From positions 1 through 39,875 of the forward strand of contig WRHL01000007.1 of the NCBI GenBank assembly GCA_009783245.1: a stretch of 39,875 nucleotides of DNA, given 5' to 3'. The notes under the pieces are model-generated. The model worked only from the letters and a program-made list of their open reading frames with translations, was not told the DNA's origin and did not search any database. Shown piece by piece: positions 18,947 to 26,860 of the stretch (within the stretch, counting starts at the first letter, position 1; the number at the start of each line of letters is the position of its first letter). This DNA comes from Coriobacteriia bacterium. GTDB taxonomy: Bacteria > Actinomycetota > Coriobacteriia > Coriobacteriales > UBA8131. The position numbers and the translations under genes are program-made.

Positions 18947-20263
18947 TTGTCAAAACAGGCGCCATCCATATCAAGGGCTGAACAGATCTCGGGCCATCAA
19001 TTCAAGCGGTCCCGGCAGCGTTCCATGTTGATTGTCGCCGTGCTGTTGATCCTGGTCCTGGTTGTCACCATCATCCTGACCATCTACAACAACAACCGGC
19101 TCCAGGCCATCCTGGAAGAAAGCGTCGAATCCGAACTGATCGCCTCCTGCGTCGCAGCGCGCAACGAGATCGACATCGACCTGTTCATGTCCATCAACAG
19201 CTCCCAGGACTTCGACGCAAACAACCAGGCCATCCAGAAGAACATCCTCCAGCTGCGTACCCTGCAGCAAGGCGTTGGCGCCACCTATATCTATGCCCTC
19301 AAGGAGATAGACGGACAGTTCTACTTCATCTTGGACACCGACGAGGAGGCGGGGACTCTGGACAACCCCATCTTCGACCTCTATGAGCTCAGCCCCGTGC
19401 ATGAGGCCGCCTTTGCCGGCCAGGACAGCGCGGGCATCATGAACGTCCAGGACGAATGGGGCAGCTATAACACGGGCGCCATCCCCATCTACCACGAGCA
19501 CCGGATAGTGGGCATCGTGGCCGTGGACTTCGAGGACACCTACATCGCACGCAGCCGCATGACCGCCCTTCTCGGTACCATCCTCCTGATAGCCGTCATC
19601 ATCATCGCCCTGGGCATCCTCTTCGCCTTCTTGATCGTCGCCCTCAGGCGCAACCAGAAGATGGAGGAGCACCTCTACCGCATGTCCAACTACGACGCGA
19701 TCACCGGCCTGCTCAACAGGAACTTCTTCTTCACCTACCTCTCTGGCTGGAGCAGGAGGCACGCGCCTACCGACGCCAGCTTTGGCCTTCTGTTCATCGA
19801 CCTAGACAACTTCAAAAGCGTGAACGATAAGGCCGGGCATGACACCGGCGATGACCTGCTCAAGGCTATCGCGACCTTCCTCAATGACCACACAGATATC
19901 GTTAACGAGAAGGGCGGGATCTACGGCCTGACCGCCCGCACCGGTGGCGACGAGTTCCTCCAGATCATCCCGGACATCTCGACGCCTGAAGAGCTGGAAC
20001 AGCACGCCCAGCTCATGCTGAAGGACTTCTCAGAAGAGGCGGAATTGCAACCCTTTATCAAAGACTATGGCGTTGGCCTCAGCATTGGCGGCGCCCTGTT
20101 CCCCCTGCAGACCGAAGACTACAATGACCTGGTCAAGCTGGCAGACATAGCCATGTACAAGTCGAAGTTCGGTGGCAAGAACAACTACACGCTCTATGAC
20201 CTGAGCATGGGTGAGGGCACCGCCGACATGGCGCTCACCGTCCGCACCAAGAAATCCCGCTAG
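18947..20263 (+). CDS. Membrane diguanylate cyclase (GGDEF)
   Basis: Makes cyclic di-GMP from two GTP. 438 residues: TM1 at 27-47 (MLIVAVLLILVLVVTII), an extracellular sensor domain at about 50-203, TM2 at 205-233, and a GGDEF domain from about 249. The domain has DAITGLLNRNFF, FIDLDNFKSVNDKAGHDTGDDLL and an intact RTGGDEF (GGDEF at 333-337), so it should be active. The RxxD inhibitory site normally five residues before GGDEF is absent (the segment is GIYGLTA), so product feedback is unlikely. The start is TTG with GGGGGA upstream; ATG 19025 is a less likely alternative because it would start inside TM1. Confidence 0.9.
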   Translation: MSKQAPSISRAEQISGHQFKRSRQRSMLIVAVLLILVLVVTIILTIYNNNRLQAILEESVESELIASCVAARNEIDIDLFMSINSSQDFDANNQAIQKNILQLRTLQQGVGATYIYALKEIDGQFYFILDTDEEAGTLDNPIFDLYELSPVHEAAFAGQDSAGIMNVQDEWGSYNTGAIPIYHEHRIVGIVAVDFEDTYIARSRMTALLGTILLIAVIIIALGILFAFLIVALRRNQKMEEHLYRMSNYDAITGLLNRNFFFTYLSGWSRRHAPTDASFGLLFIDLDNFKSVNDKAGHDTGDDLLKAIATFLNDHTDIVNEKGGIYGLTARTGGDEFLQIIPDISTPEELEQHAQLMLKDFSEEAELQPFIKDYGVGLSIGGALFPLQTEDYNDLVKLADIAMYKSKFGGKNNYTLYDLSMGEGTADMALTVRTKKSR

Positions 20264-20315
20264 GATCGGATCTGGGACCAAACCGAGGGAAAGTGCCGGT
20301 GAGCTGGCTCTTGGC

Positions 20316-20344
20316 CTGATTTTGTCCAGGATGACCGCTATACT
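20316..20344 (+). promoter_or_regulatory. Putative fba promoter
   Basis: TATACT (20339-20344) is a good -10. CTGATT (20316-20321) lies 17 nt upstream as a weak -35. The spacing to the fba start leaves a leader of about 65 nt. Confidence 0.4.
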
Positions 20345-20416
20345 GAAAGACAGCTGGTTCCCCTTCTTAAGGGGTGGAGCCGCTCTCAAAAGATGCGAGT
20401 AAAAGGGAGGATGACC

Positions 20417-21352
20417 ATGCCACTGACTACAACAACAGAGATGTTCAAGAGGGCCTACGAAGAAGGCTATGCCGTTGGCGCATTCAATGTGAATAACATG
20501 GAGATCGTGCAGGGCATAACCGAGGCCGCCCAGGAATTGAATGCGCCGCTGATCCTGCAGGTCAGCGCAGGCGCGCGCAAATACGCGAACCATACCTACC
20601 TGATGAAGCTGGTAGAGGCAGCAGTGGCTGAGACCAGCATCCCCATAGCGCTGCATCTGGACCATGGGGCTGATTTCGATATCTGCAAAAGCTGCATAGA
20701 CGGTGGCTTCACTTCGGTCATGATCGACGGCAGCCATCACAGCTTTGAGGACAATATCGCGCTGACCAAAAGGGTTGTGGAGTACGCCCACTCCAAGGGT
20801 GTCACGGTGGAAGGCGAGCTGGGGCAACTGTCGGGTGTTGAGGATGACGTCAACGTCTCCGAGGCGGACGCTTCCTACACCCGGCCAAGCGAGGTTGAGG
20901 AGTTTGTGGGCTCAACGGGCGTGGATTCCCTTGCGATAGCCATCGGCACCAGCCATGGCGCCTTCAAGTTCAAGCCAGGGCAGAAGCCGCAGCTACGCTT
21001 TGACATCCTGGAGGAGATCACCCAGTTGCTTCCGGGCTTCCCCATTGTGTTGCATGGCTCGTCCAGCGTCCCGCAGAACTTCCTTGAGGAGATCAACAAA
21101 TACGGTGGTGATATGCCGGGAGCCATTGGCATCCCCGAGGAGATGTTGCGCCAGGCGGCAAAGAGTGCAGTGTGCAAGATCAACATAGACAGCGACATCC
21201 GCATGGCGATGACCGCGGTCATCCGCAAGCATTTCGCCCTGAACCCGTCACATTTTGACCCTCGTCAGTACCTGGCCCCTGCCCGTCAAGCCGTGAAGGA
21301 CATGGTCGCTCACAAGATCAGCAACGTGTTGGGTTGTGACGGAAAGGCATAA
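20417..21352 (+). CDS. fba: Class II fructose-bisphosphate aldolase
   Basis: Zinc-dependent aldolase, 311 residues, cleaving fructose 1,6-bisphosphate to dihydroxyacetone phosphate and glyceraldehyde 3-phosphate. Typical segments are YAVGAFNVNNMEIVQGITEAA, HLDHGADFD (zinc ligand and catalytic region), SVMIDGSHHSFEDNI, VEGELGQLSGVEDDV, IGTSHGAFK (zinc His), VLHGSSSVP (zinc His and phosphate loop) and KINIDSDIRMA. ATG 20417 has GGGAGG six bases upstream; the in-frame ATG at 20411 touches that site and is too close. It is the second glycolytic gene of the window besides eno, but is not linked to it. Confidence 0.95.
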   Translation: MPLTTTTEMFKRAYEEGYAVGAFNVNNMEIVQGITEAAQELNAPLILQVSAGARKYANHTYLMKLVEAAVAETSIPIALHLDHGADFDICKSCIDGGFTSVMIDGSHHSFEDNIALTKRVVEYAHSKGVTVEGELGQLSGVEDDVNVSEADASYTRPSEVEEFVGSTGVDSLAIAIGTSHGAFKFKPGQKPQLRFDILEEITQLLPGFPIVLHGSSSVPQNFLEEINKYGGDMPGAIGIPEEMLRQAAKSAVCKINIDSDIRMAMTAVIRKHFALNPSHFDPRQYLAPARQAVKDMVAHKISNVLGCDGKA

Positions 21353-21402
21353 GCGCCCCTAGAGAAGTGTCGCACAACCGCATATGCAACGGGAGAGCCC
21401 CA

Positions 21403-21455
21403 AGGGGGACGGTCCCCCTGACACACATGACAAAAGGGACCGTCCCCTTTGTCAT
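21403..21455. repeat. Dispersed palindromic repeat, family 1, copy 4
   Basis: AGGGGGAC-G-GTCCCCCT (21403-21419) is followed by an imperfect inverted repeat ATGACAAAAGGGA/TCCCCTTTGTCAT (21427-21455). It is a shorter relative of the copy at 17369. It lies downstream of fba and could serve as its terminator. Confidence 0.75.
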
Positions 21456-21464
21456 AAAATCTTC

Positions 21465-21517
21465 TTGACAGCGGAACATAACATTGTTACACTGATGCTC
21501 GCAACAAAACATTGTTT
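21465..21517 (+). promoter_or_regulatory. yhbD-bactofilin promoter with twin dyads
   Basis: TTGACA (21465-21470) and TACACT (21488-21493) are spaced by exactly 17 nt, a strong promoter. Two similar dyads, TAACATTGTTA (21479-21489) and AAACATTGTTT (21507-21517), have centres 28 bp apart. The first overlaps the spacer and -10, the second the start of the transcript. The next gene encodes a MerR-like protein, so autoregulation is likely (inference). Confidence 0.65.
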
Positions 21518-21558
21518 CGCTCTCAAGAGCCCCACCCCACAGGATAGGAGGCGCAGAC

Positions 21559-22182
21559 ATGGAAGAGATCTCAAAGAAAGACCTGCTGAGCGAGACCGGC
21601 ATCTCCTACGGACAGCTATACCGCTGGAAACGTGAAGGCCTGATCCCCGAGGACTGGTTCATCAAGCGCTCCGCGTTCACCGGGCAGGAAACCTTCTTCC
21701 CCCGCGACCGCATGCTGGAGCGCGTGCAGGAGATACTCGCACAAAAGGACACGCATTCCCTGGATGAGATCCGCGAGGACCTGGCCAACAAGGCACGCGT
21801 CTACCAGATCCGCGAATCACTGCTCAGCCTGTCCGACATGAACGAGGAGTTCGTCGACAGCCTGCAGGCGCCAGCCACGATAACAGAGTTGAGCTGGGAG
21901 AGCTTCGCGGCAGTTGTCGGCCTTCATGAGATGACGATACGGGCAAAGCTCAAGCTGGCCGAAGCCGTCTCACTCATCGACGACGCGCTATATGCCGTTG
22001 CCAGCAGCACGCAAATCCCCAGCACCATGACGCTTGCCAAGGCCGCAGACAGCTGGCACTTCATAGTCGCCTCACAGGCGACCTGGCTAGCAACAGACCG
22101 AGGCGTTTCCTTTGTCGAGACCCTGCAGGTCGCAGACGTCGCTACAAGGATACGTAGACTCAAGGATGAAAGGACAGCATGA
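21559..22182 (+). CDS. YhbD-like MerR-type DNA-binding protein (DUF4004)
   Basis: 207 residues. The first 60 form a MerR-like winged-helix unit (ISKKDLLSETGISYGQLYRWKREGLIPEDWF, then FPRDRMLERVQEIL), as in Bacillus YhbD. The C-terminal part is helical and unannotated. The gene overlaps the bactofilin gene by 4 nt (ATGA); in Bacillus subtilis yhbD likewise precedes the bactofilin genes bacE and bacF. The start has AGGAGG eight bases upstream. It probably controls its own promoter through the twin dyads. A role in sensing envelope or motility state is only inference. Confidence 0.82.
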   Translation: MEEISKKDLLSETGISYGQLYRWKREGLIPEDWFIKRSAFTGQETFFPRDRMLERVQEILAQKDTHSLDEIREDLANKARVYQIRESLLSLSDMNEEFVDSLQAPATITELSWESFAAVVGLHEMTIRAKLKLAEAVSLIDDALYAVASSTQIPSTMTLAKAADSWHFIVASQATWLATDRGVSFVETLQVADVATRIRRLKDERTA

Positions 22183-22859
22183 TGTATACACGTTATAGCG
22201 GAACGGGAAAATACGAACAGAACGCGAAGCAGGGAAAAAGCAGGATCGACGGGGTTGTCATCTTTCCTGGAGGTAGTTTCGACGAGCTGTCCATCAACGG
22301 CGTCTGCACCTCTGAAGGGCCGATAGAAGCCAATCTCATCGACATCGACGGGGTCTTCACGGCAAGCAGTGACATCCGCGCTGACAGCATCGACTTTGAT
22401 GGGGTTGTCACCATCCATGGCAACCTGCGGGTCAAGAAGGCCGATGTCGACGGGGTTGTCACCGTTCGCGGCGTTAAGGTAGAGGCGGATTATATCAAGT
22501 GCGACGGCATCCTCACCGCTGAGAGCCAGGTATCGGCAGACGTCATCGAGGCCGAGGGCTTCATCAATGCGCGGGAGATAGTGGGCGACAGGATAACCAT
22601 CAGGTCCTTCAGGAAAGCCGGCCTGTTCAAGTTTGTCATGAAGGTAAGAGAGGCTTTCACCGACAAGGATTTCTCCCGGGTCGACCTCATCGAGGCAACC
22701 AGGATCGAGCTGAGGGGCGTGCGGGCGAAGACTGTCAGCGGCCAGGACATCATCATCGGCCCCGCCTGTATCATAGACCGCGTGGACTGCACCGGCACGC
22801 TCAGCGTCGACCCTGATGCCACCGTCCGCGAGATCATCGGTGTAGTTCCCAACCAATAG
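22179..22859 (+). CDS. Bactofilin (polymer-forming cytoskeletal protein, YhbE/YhbF type)
   Basis: 226 residues of right-handed beta-helix-like repeats spaced by about 18-20 residues, each with an IDGV/VDGV/CDG turn (IDGVVIFPGG, IDIDGVFTASSDI, IDFDGVVTIHG, ADVDGVVTVRG, IKCDGILTAES). After a less regular helical insertion (about 145-175) the beta-rich pattern resumes to the end. Bactofilins self-assemble into filaments in the cytosol or at the membrane. It overlaps the YhbD-like gene by 4 nt and is therefore coupled to it. The start is ATG 22179 or the next codon ATG 22182, both served by AAAGGA. A strong hairpin terminates the pair. Confidence 0.85.
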   Translation: MMYTRYSGTGKYEQNAKQGKSRIDGVVIFPGGSFDELSINGVCTSEGPIEANLIDIDGVFTASSDIRADSIDFDGVVTIHGNLRVKKADVDGVVTVRGVKVEADYIKCDGILTAESQVSADVIEAEGFINAREIVGDRITIRSFRKAGLFKFVMKVREAFTDKDFSRVDLIEATRIELRGVRAKTVSGQDIIIGPACIIDRVDCTGTLSVDPDATVREIIGVVPNQ

Positions 22860-22869
22860 GGTTCCAAGC

Positions 22870-22898
22870 AGAGGGGACGATCCCTTATCGTCCCCTCT
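22870..22898 (+). terminator. Terminator hairpin after the bactofilin gene
   Basis: AGAGGGGACGA (22870-22880) pairs perfectly with TCGTCCCCTCT (22888-22898) around a 7-nt loop. TATCTGC follows, so the U-tract is poor. It resembles the core of family 1 (GGGGACG) but is shorter. Confidence 0.6.
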
Positions 22899-23012
22899 TA
22901 TCTGCGCACCGCCGCTTCCTCACACACAAACAACCGGGTGAATCAAATAGCATTCCTCTGCTCTTGGAGTATCATTTGTCCCAGGAGAAATATGGGATTG
23001 GAGGAAGTGTCC

Positions 23013-23675
23013 ATGTACAAAGTCAAATGCACGCTGAAGGAGTTCATCCTTGACGAGGAAGCGCACCCCTGCCATTTCAACTACAAGGTTGGGGATGAGA
23101 TCTACTACGACGGCGAGACCTTCACTGGCAGGATATGCCCCGGTCTTATCGCCTCCATGATGCCGATAGTCAACGGCGTCTTCCTTTTGGGTCATAGGTT
23201 CACCGAGACCATCGCCTTTCGCTATCGGGGGGCCGATGTACGTGACCCTGAGATGGAGAAATACGACGGCGTGGGTTTTCGCCCTGTTGAGGGTAAGGGA
23301 ATCGCCCTGAACGCGTCTGCCAAGGGACGCGCGCGGGGCCATCATTTCGCCTGCGCCGACACACGGATACTTGCGCATTTCACCTGCGTGCCCATAGACC
23401 TCAGCGACTGCGAGTATGCCCGGCCGTTCTACAGGAGGTCTATTGCGGTCCTTGAGAAGATCGAGGCGGAGCCGGGTATCAGGACGGATGAGCTCCTCGA
23501 CAGGTTCACCGAGTTCCAGAGGACCGGCATCGCGCCCAAGCTGACGCCCGTCTTTGTTGGCGTGCTGCTTGATGCGCTTGAAGACATGGGCTACATCAGG
23601 ATAGAGGATGGGCAGGCTTATCCCTTGGGCAAGGAGCCGCCAAGCAGGCCGGTGTTCGCAGCTGACGAGGAGTGA
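23013..23675 (+). CDS. TIGR04076-like conserved protein
   Basis: 220 residues from the chosen start. The first 90 (MYKVKCTLKEF... CHFNYKVGDEIYYDG... GRICPGLIASMMPIVNGVFLLG) match the pattern of the small TIGR04076 family found mainly in anaerobes, whose function is unknown. Residues beyond 110 form an additional part with cysteines (HHFACADTRILAHFTCVPIDLSDC) and a helical C-terminus (RTDELLDRFTEFQRTG... LLDALEDMGYIRIEDG) resembling a winged helix. ATG 23013 has GGAGGAAG upstream; ATG 22992 with AGGAG is a real alternative. The gene stands alone between a terminator and the convergent MFS gene. Confidence 0.65.
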   Translation: MYKVKCTLKEFILDEEAHPCHFNYKVGDEIYYDGETFTGRICPGLIASMMPIVNGVFLLGHRFTETIAFRYRGADVRDPEMEKYDGVGFRPVEGKGIALNASAKGRARGHHFACADTRILAHFTCVPIDLSDCEYARPFYRRSIAVLEKIEAEPGIRTDELLDRFTEFQRTGIAPKLTPVFVGVLLDALEDMGYIRIEDGQAYPLGKEPPSRPVFAADEE

Positions 23676-23703
23676 GGCGTCTGCGGCGACAGGAGACCTG
23701 GGC

Positions 23704-25125
23704 TCATTGTTGCCTCTTCTGTTTCCTGCCCAGTGACAGCAGGACACCCAACAGGCAGAGCAGGGCAAAGACTATGAACGTGGTGTGGAAGACGCTCATC
23801 ATGCCAGCGTTTCCTGCCTCGCTGATAAGTGCGTTGCCTATGGTGAAGTGGATGATTATGGTGATGACGGCCATGCTTGAGAGTTGTCCAAGCAGCCGCA
23901 TGGTTGCGAGGATGGAATTGGCTACCGCATAGTCCTTTGGCGTGACGCAGGACATGGCAGCATTGGTGTTGGGAGACGAGAAGGTGCCAAAGCCAACACC
24001 CACAATCAAAAGGTTGACAACAATGAAGACAAGCGATGTGTCCTCATTCAAGAACAGGAAGAGCAGCAGAGCCACTGTGCAGATCGCCATGCCAACAGAT
24101 GAGATGAGAAACGGCGACCGCTTGTCGGAAAGCCGTCCCATGATGGGCGAGATGATGGCCATCAAAGCAGGTTGTATGATAAGCAGGAGCCCCACGGTGT
24201 CTGGCTGGAACCCTCTGAGCACCACAAGATAAAGAGTGAGGATGTATGACAGCGCGCCTGTGGCAGCGTAGTTCAGATAGGCTGCGATGTTGGAGAATAT
24301 GAAGTTGAGGTTGTTCTTGAACAGCCCTACAGCGATGACCGGTGAAGTAACCCGCAGCTCATGCCGGGCAAAGAAGAGCAGCAATAGCAAACCCGCCGCG
24401 AGTATGAAATAGGAATAGATGCTTTGGCCAAAAACCGTGAAGCCGTACATGAACGCGAGCATCGCGGTCATGTAAAGGGCAATGCTCACGGGATTAACCC
24501 TGCTGCCCTCTGTTGCCTGGTTTCTCACCTTCAGCAGCTTTGAGGTGCTGATCATCGCGATGACAAAGATGAAGAACGCCACAGAAGAGGTGGCAAAGAA
24601 GATCGCGTGCCAGGAGAAATAGTGGATCAGGAGACCGCCCACCACCGGGCCAAGCGACAGGCCGATATAGGTGCACATGGCAGAATAGCCCAGCACTCTT
24701 CCCCGCTGCTGTGCGGGGAACACTTCCATAAGGATCGCCATGTTTGTTGCAATGAACATGGCTCCACCTACCCCCTGGAAAATGCGCAAAACGATGAGCG
24801 TAGCAAAACTTGTGGCAAATGCACAGAGAAGCGTTGCAATCCCAAAGAGGATGACACCAATGGTGAAGACCCTGCGCCTGCCCCAAATGTCGGCAAAGCG
24901 GCCAAAGGGGACACTGAGCGAGATGTTCGCGAGCATCATCGCTGAGATGACCCAGGTCAGGCTTGTGGCTGGCGCCTGGAAATCCTCGCCGATAAAGGGA
25001 ATGGCCAGATTCAGGGAGCTACCCGCAAAGGGAAAGACAAAAGAGGTGAGCATGGAGATAAGCAGCGTGGTTCGCTGCACGAGTTTAGTGTTGTCTTTGT
25101 TGTGTGTCACGCGTGCACTGCCCAT
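23704..25125 (-). CDS. MFS transporter, DHA2/EmrB-QacA type
   Basis: 473-residue multidrug-type proton antiporter, with about 14 membrane segments. Family motifs are NLAIPFIGEDFQ in TM1, LTWVISAMMLANISLSVPFGRFADIWGRRR (motif A), RIFQGVGGAMF (motif B) and GLSLGPVVGGLL (motif C, typical of drug antiporters). The C-terminal half has LSDKRSPF. It follows the 2-hydroxyacid dehydrogenase gene in the same direction after 50 nt and may share its transcript. The substrate cannot be deduced. The start has a rather distant GGAGG. Confidence 0.87.
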   Translation of the reverse strand: MGSARVTHNKDNTKLVQRTTLLISMLTSFVFPFAGSSLNLAIPFIGEDFQAPATSLTWVISAMMLANISLSVPFGRFADIWGRRRVFTIGVILFGIATLLCAFATSFATLIVLRIFQGVGGAMFIATNMAILMEVFPAQQRGRVLGYSAMCTYIGLSLGPVVGGLLIHYFSWHAIFFATSSVAFFIFVIAMISTSKLLKVRNQATEGSRVNPVSIALYMTAMLAFMYGFTVFGQSIYSYFILAAGLLLLLFFARHELRVTSPVIAVGLFKNNLNFIFSNIAAYLNYAATGALSYILTLYLVVLRGFQPDTVGLLLIIQPALMAIISPIMGRLSDKRSPFLISSVGMAICTVALLLFLFLNEDTSLVFIVVNLLIVGVGFGTFSSPNTNAAMSCVTPKDYAVANSILATMRLLGQLSSMAVITIIIHFTIGNALISEAGNAGMMSVFHTTFIVFALLCLLGVLLSLGRKQKRQQ

Positions 25126-25175
25126 GCTCTGCCTGGATCCTCCATCGAACCTCTACCCGGACTTCTCGTCAAGCC

Positions 25176-26159
25176 CTAGAAAACCCGGTTCATCAGCGGC
25201 TCGCCCGCCAAGAACCGTGCGATGTTCTCCCAGACCGTCTGGTTCACCCTGCCAAAGGTCCCCTCGGTGATGCCGCCCATATGCGGCGAGAACACTATAC
25301 GCCTTGCCGCCTCTTCTGGAAGGTTCAGAAGGATGTTGTCAAGGGTCACCGGCTCGGGATATAGCGTGTCCAGACCCGCCGCAGCGAGATGTCCACAGAC
25401 CAGCGCGTCACCAAGGGCCTGTGAGTCGACGATCTCCCCCCGTGCCGTGTTTATCAGGATCGACCCCTGCTTCATCTTGCCGAGGAAGACGGCGTCCACC
25501 ATGTTTGCGGTCTCTCCCGTCACCGGCACATGCAGGCTGATGATGTCGCTGGTTGCAAGCAGGCTGTCAAGCGGTTCGAAGCGGGCGCCCAGCTGCGATT
25601 CCTGTTCTGCTGAGAGCGGTGTCCGCTTGAAGTAGGCCATCTCGCTGTTCCAGCTCTTCAGGCGTGTCATGGTCGCCTGGCCGCTGTCGCCAGCCCCGAT
25701 GAAGCCTATCTTACAGTCGCCAAGCTCCTTGAAGCCTTTCAGCATGTAGTGTTCCTTGGTTTGGATCTGCCGTCCTTCGCGCACCGCCTGGTCGCCGTTG
25801 ACCACGTCACGGAGGCAGGAGAGCATCAAAAGCACCGCGTGCTCTGCGACCGCCCCGGCGTTGACCCCCTTGCAGTTGCAGACGACTATCCCTTTGCTAC
25901 GCGCAGCTGCAAGGTCGATCAGGTTATAGGCAACACCCTCTGAATGGATGACGCGGAGCCTGGGCAGGACCTCGACCAACTCCCGCGATACCGGGCAGAT
26001 GGGGTCGACAAGCAGGAATTCGGCGTCAGGCAGGGCGGCGGCGATCTTCTCGTTAGCTGTTCCTCGGGGTACTACCACGCAGGTCACCTTGTCTGCGATT
26101 GCGGGATCGGGCCGATGCTTGTAGAAGCGCTCCTCATCACCGATTACCAGCAGCTCCAT
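25176..26159 (-). CDS. D-isomer-specific 2-hydroxyacid dehydrogenase family protein
   Basis: 327 residues, NAD-dependent. The catalytic and nucleotide-binding halves are clear: GFIGAGDSGQATMTRLKSWN (Rossmann turn GAGDSG near 146-151), LHVPVTGETANMVD, ILINTARGEIVD (substrate-binding Arg), and FSPHMGGITEGTFGRVNQTVWENIARFLAGEPL (catalytic His). It may act on a 2-hydroxy acid, phosphoglycerate or another keto acid; the sequence does not decide. A leftward promoter near 26210 (TATACT) is possible. The next gene downstream is an MFS carrier, so the pair may handle export and reduction of a keto acid, which is speculative. Confidence 0.85.
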   Translation of the reverse strand: MELLVIGDEERFYKHRPDPAIADKVTCVVVPRGTANEKIAAALPDAEFLLVDPICPVSRELVEVLPRLRVIHSEGVAYNLIDLAAARSKGIVVCNCKGVNAGAVAEHAVLLMLSCLRDVVNGDQAVREGRQIQTKEHYMLKGFKELGDCKIGFIGAGDSGQATMTRLKSWNSEMAYFKRTPLSAEQESQLGARFEPLDSLLATSDIISLHVPVTGETANMVDAVFLGKMKQGSILINTARGEIVDSQALGDALVCGHLAAAGLDTLYPEPVTLDNILLNLPEEAARRIVFSPHMGGITEGTFGRVNQTVWENIARFLAGEPLMNRVF

Positions 26160-26387
26160 AGTACCTCTCTCCCTGTTCGATAGCGTGAATAGGTGGCTTT
26201 ACCCTGATAGTATAGGGTTATTCCTGGTGGTCGATACTCATAATGGGGGAAATCAGCCTGATAGGATTAAGCTCCAAATCATGATTAGTCTGATATGAGT
26301 ATACTTGCAGTGGTGAAAACGTGTATCCTGATACCCAGGCTGAGACCAGGCTGAAAGACTGGCTGTGTGGGTGAACGCTGATTCGCG
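26160..26387. other. Intergenic region with CTGATA repeats
   Basis: No gene is seen. CTGATA occurs four times (26204, 26258, 26290, 26328), the last within the dyad GTATC-CT-GATAC (26323-26334). A leftward TATACT near 26210 may serve the dehydrogenase gene. The repeats have irregular spacing (54, 32, 38 nt), so they may be regulator half-sites or chance. Confidence 0.4.
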
Positions 26388-26416
26388 TTGCCCAGGGAAG
26401 TCAATCTTTTTATATA
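26388..26416 (+). promoter_or_regulatory. Promoter of the zinc-ribbon/Pro-Gly-rich gene
   Basis: TTGCCC (26388-26393) and TATATA (26411-26416) are spaced by exactly 17 nt, one of the best promoters in the window. AAAGGAGAG lies just before ATG 26442. Confidence 0.65.
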
Positions 26417-26441
26417 CAGCCAGCTTTTGAAAGGAGAGCGT

Positions 26442-26696
26442 ATGTGCTTTAGACCAGCAGCGATCGACGTAGACCTCACCTGCCCGAAATGCGGCGCGTC
26501 GAACCCCCCGACTGCCACTACGTGTGCGAAATGCGGAGCTACTGAGGAGGATTTCAAGGCAGCAAGTATGGGCGCTCCCGGCGCTCCTGCGATGCCCCCA
26601 CCACCTGGCGCTCCCAGCGCTCCCAAGCCTCCTGGTGTTCCCGGCGCTCCTGCAATGCCCAACCGCCCGGCCCCACCCAAGGCTCCTGGCAGCTGA
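26442..26696 (+). CDS. Small zinc-ribbon protein with Pro/Gly-rich tail
   Basis: 84 residues. Residues 12-35 form a zinc ribbon, CPKCGASNPPTATTCAKCGA, with two CxxC knuckles. The rest (44-84) is a low-complexity tail of GAP/PP units (GAPGAPAMPPPPGAPSAP, GVPGAPAMP). Such rubredoxin-like ribbon plus disordered-tail proteins are common in actinobacteria, without known function. There is no signal peptide or membrane helix. The start is well supported by AAAGGAGAG and by a strong promoter. It is not part of an operon. Confidence 0.75.
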   Translation: MCFRPAAIDVDLTCPKCGASNPPTATTCAKCGATEEDFKAASMGAPGAPAMPPPPGAPSAPKPPGVPGAPAMPNRPAPPKAPGS

Positions 26697-26860
26697 TCTG
26701 GGTTTATCCTCACAGTAAGAGAAGGCGACAACGCTTTCCGAATAAGGACCTCAAGGGCTCATTAGCAGCCCCTTTCGTGGTACCATTTGACTAATACATC
26801 CAAGCGACTGTCCCCGGTCGTAAACCAGCCGCACAACCACAGAGGAGAGTGAGGTGCCCC

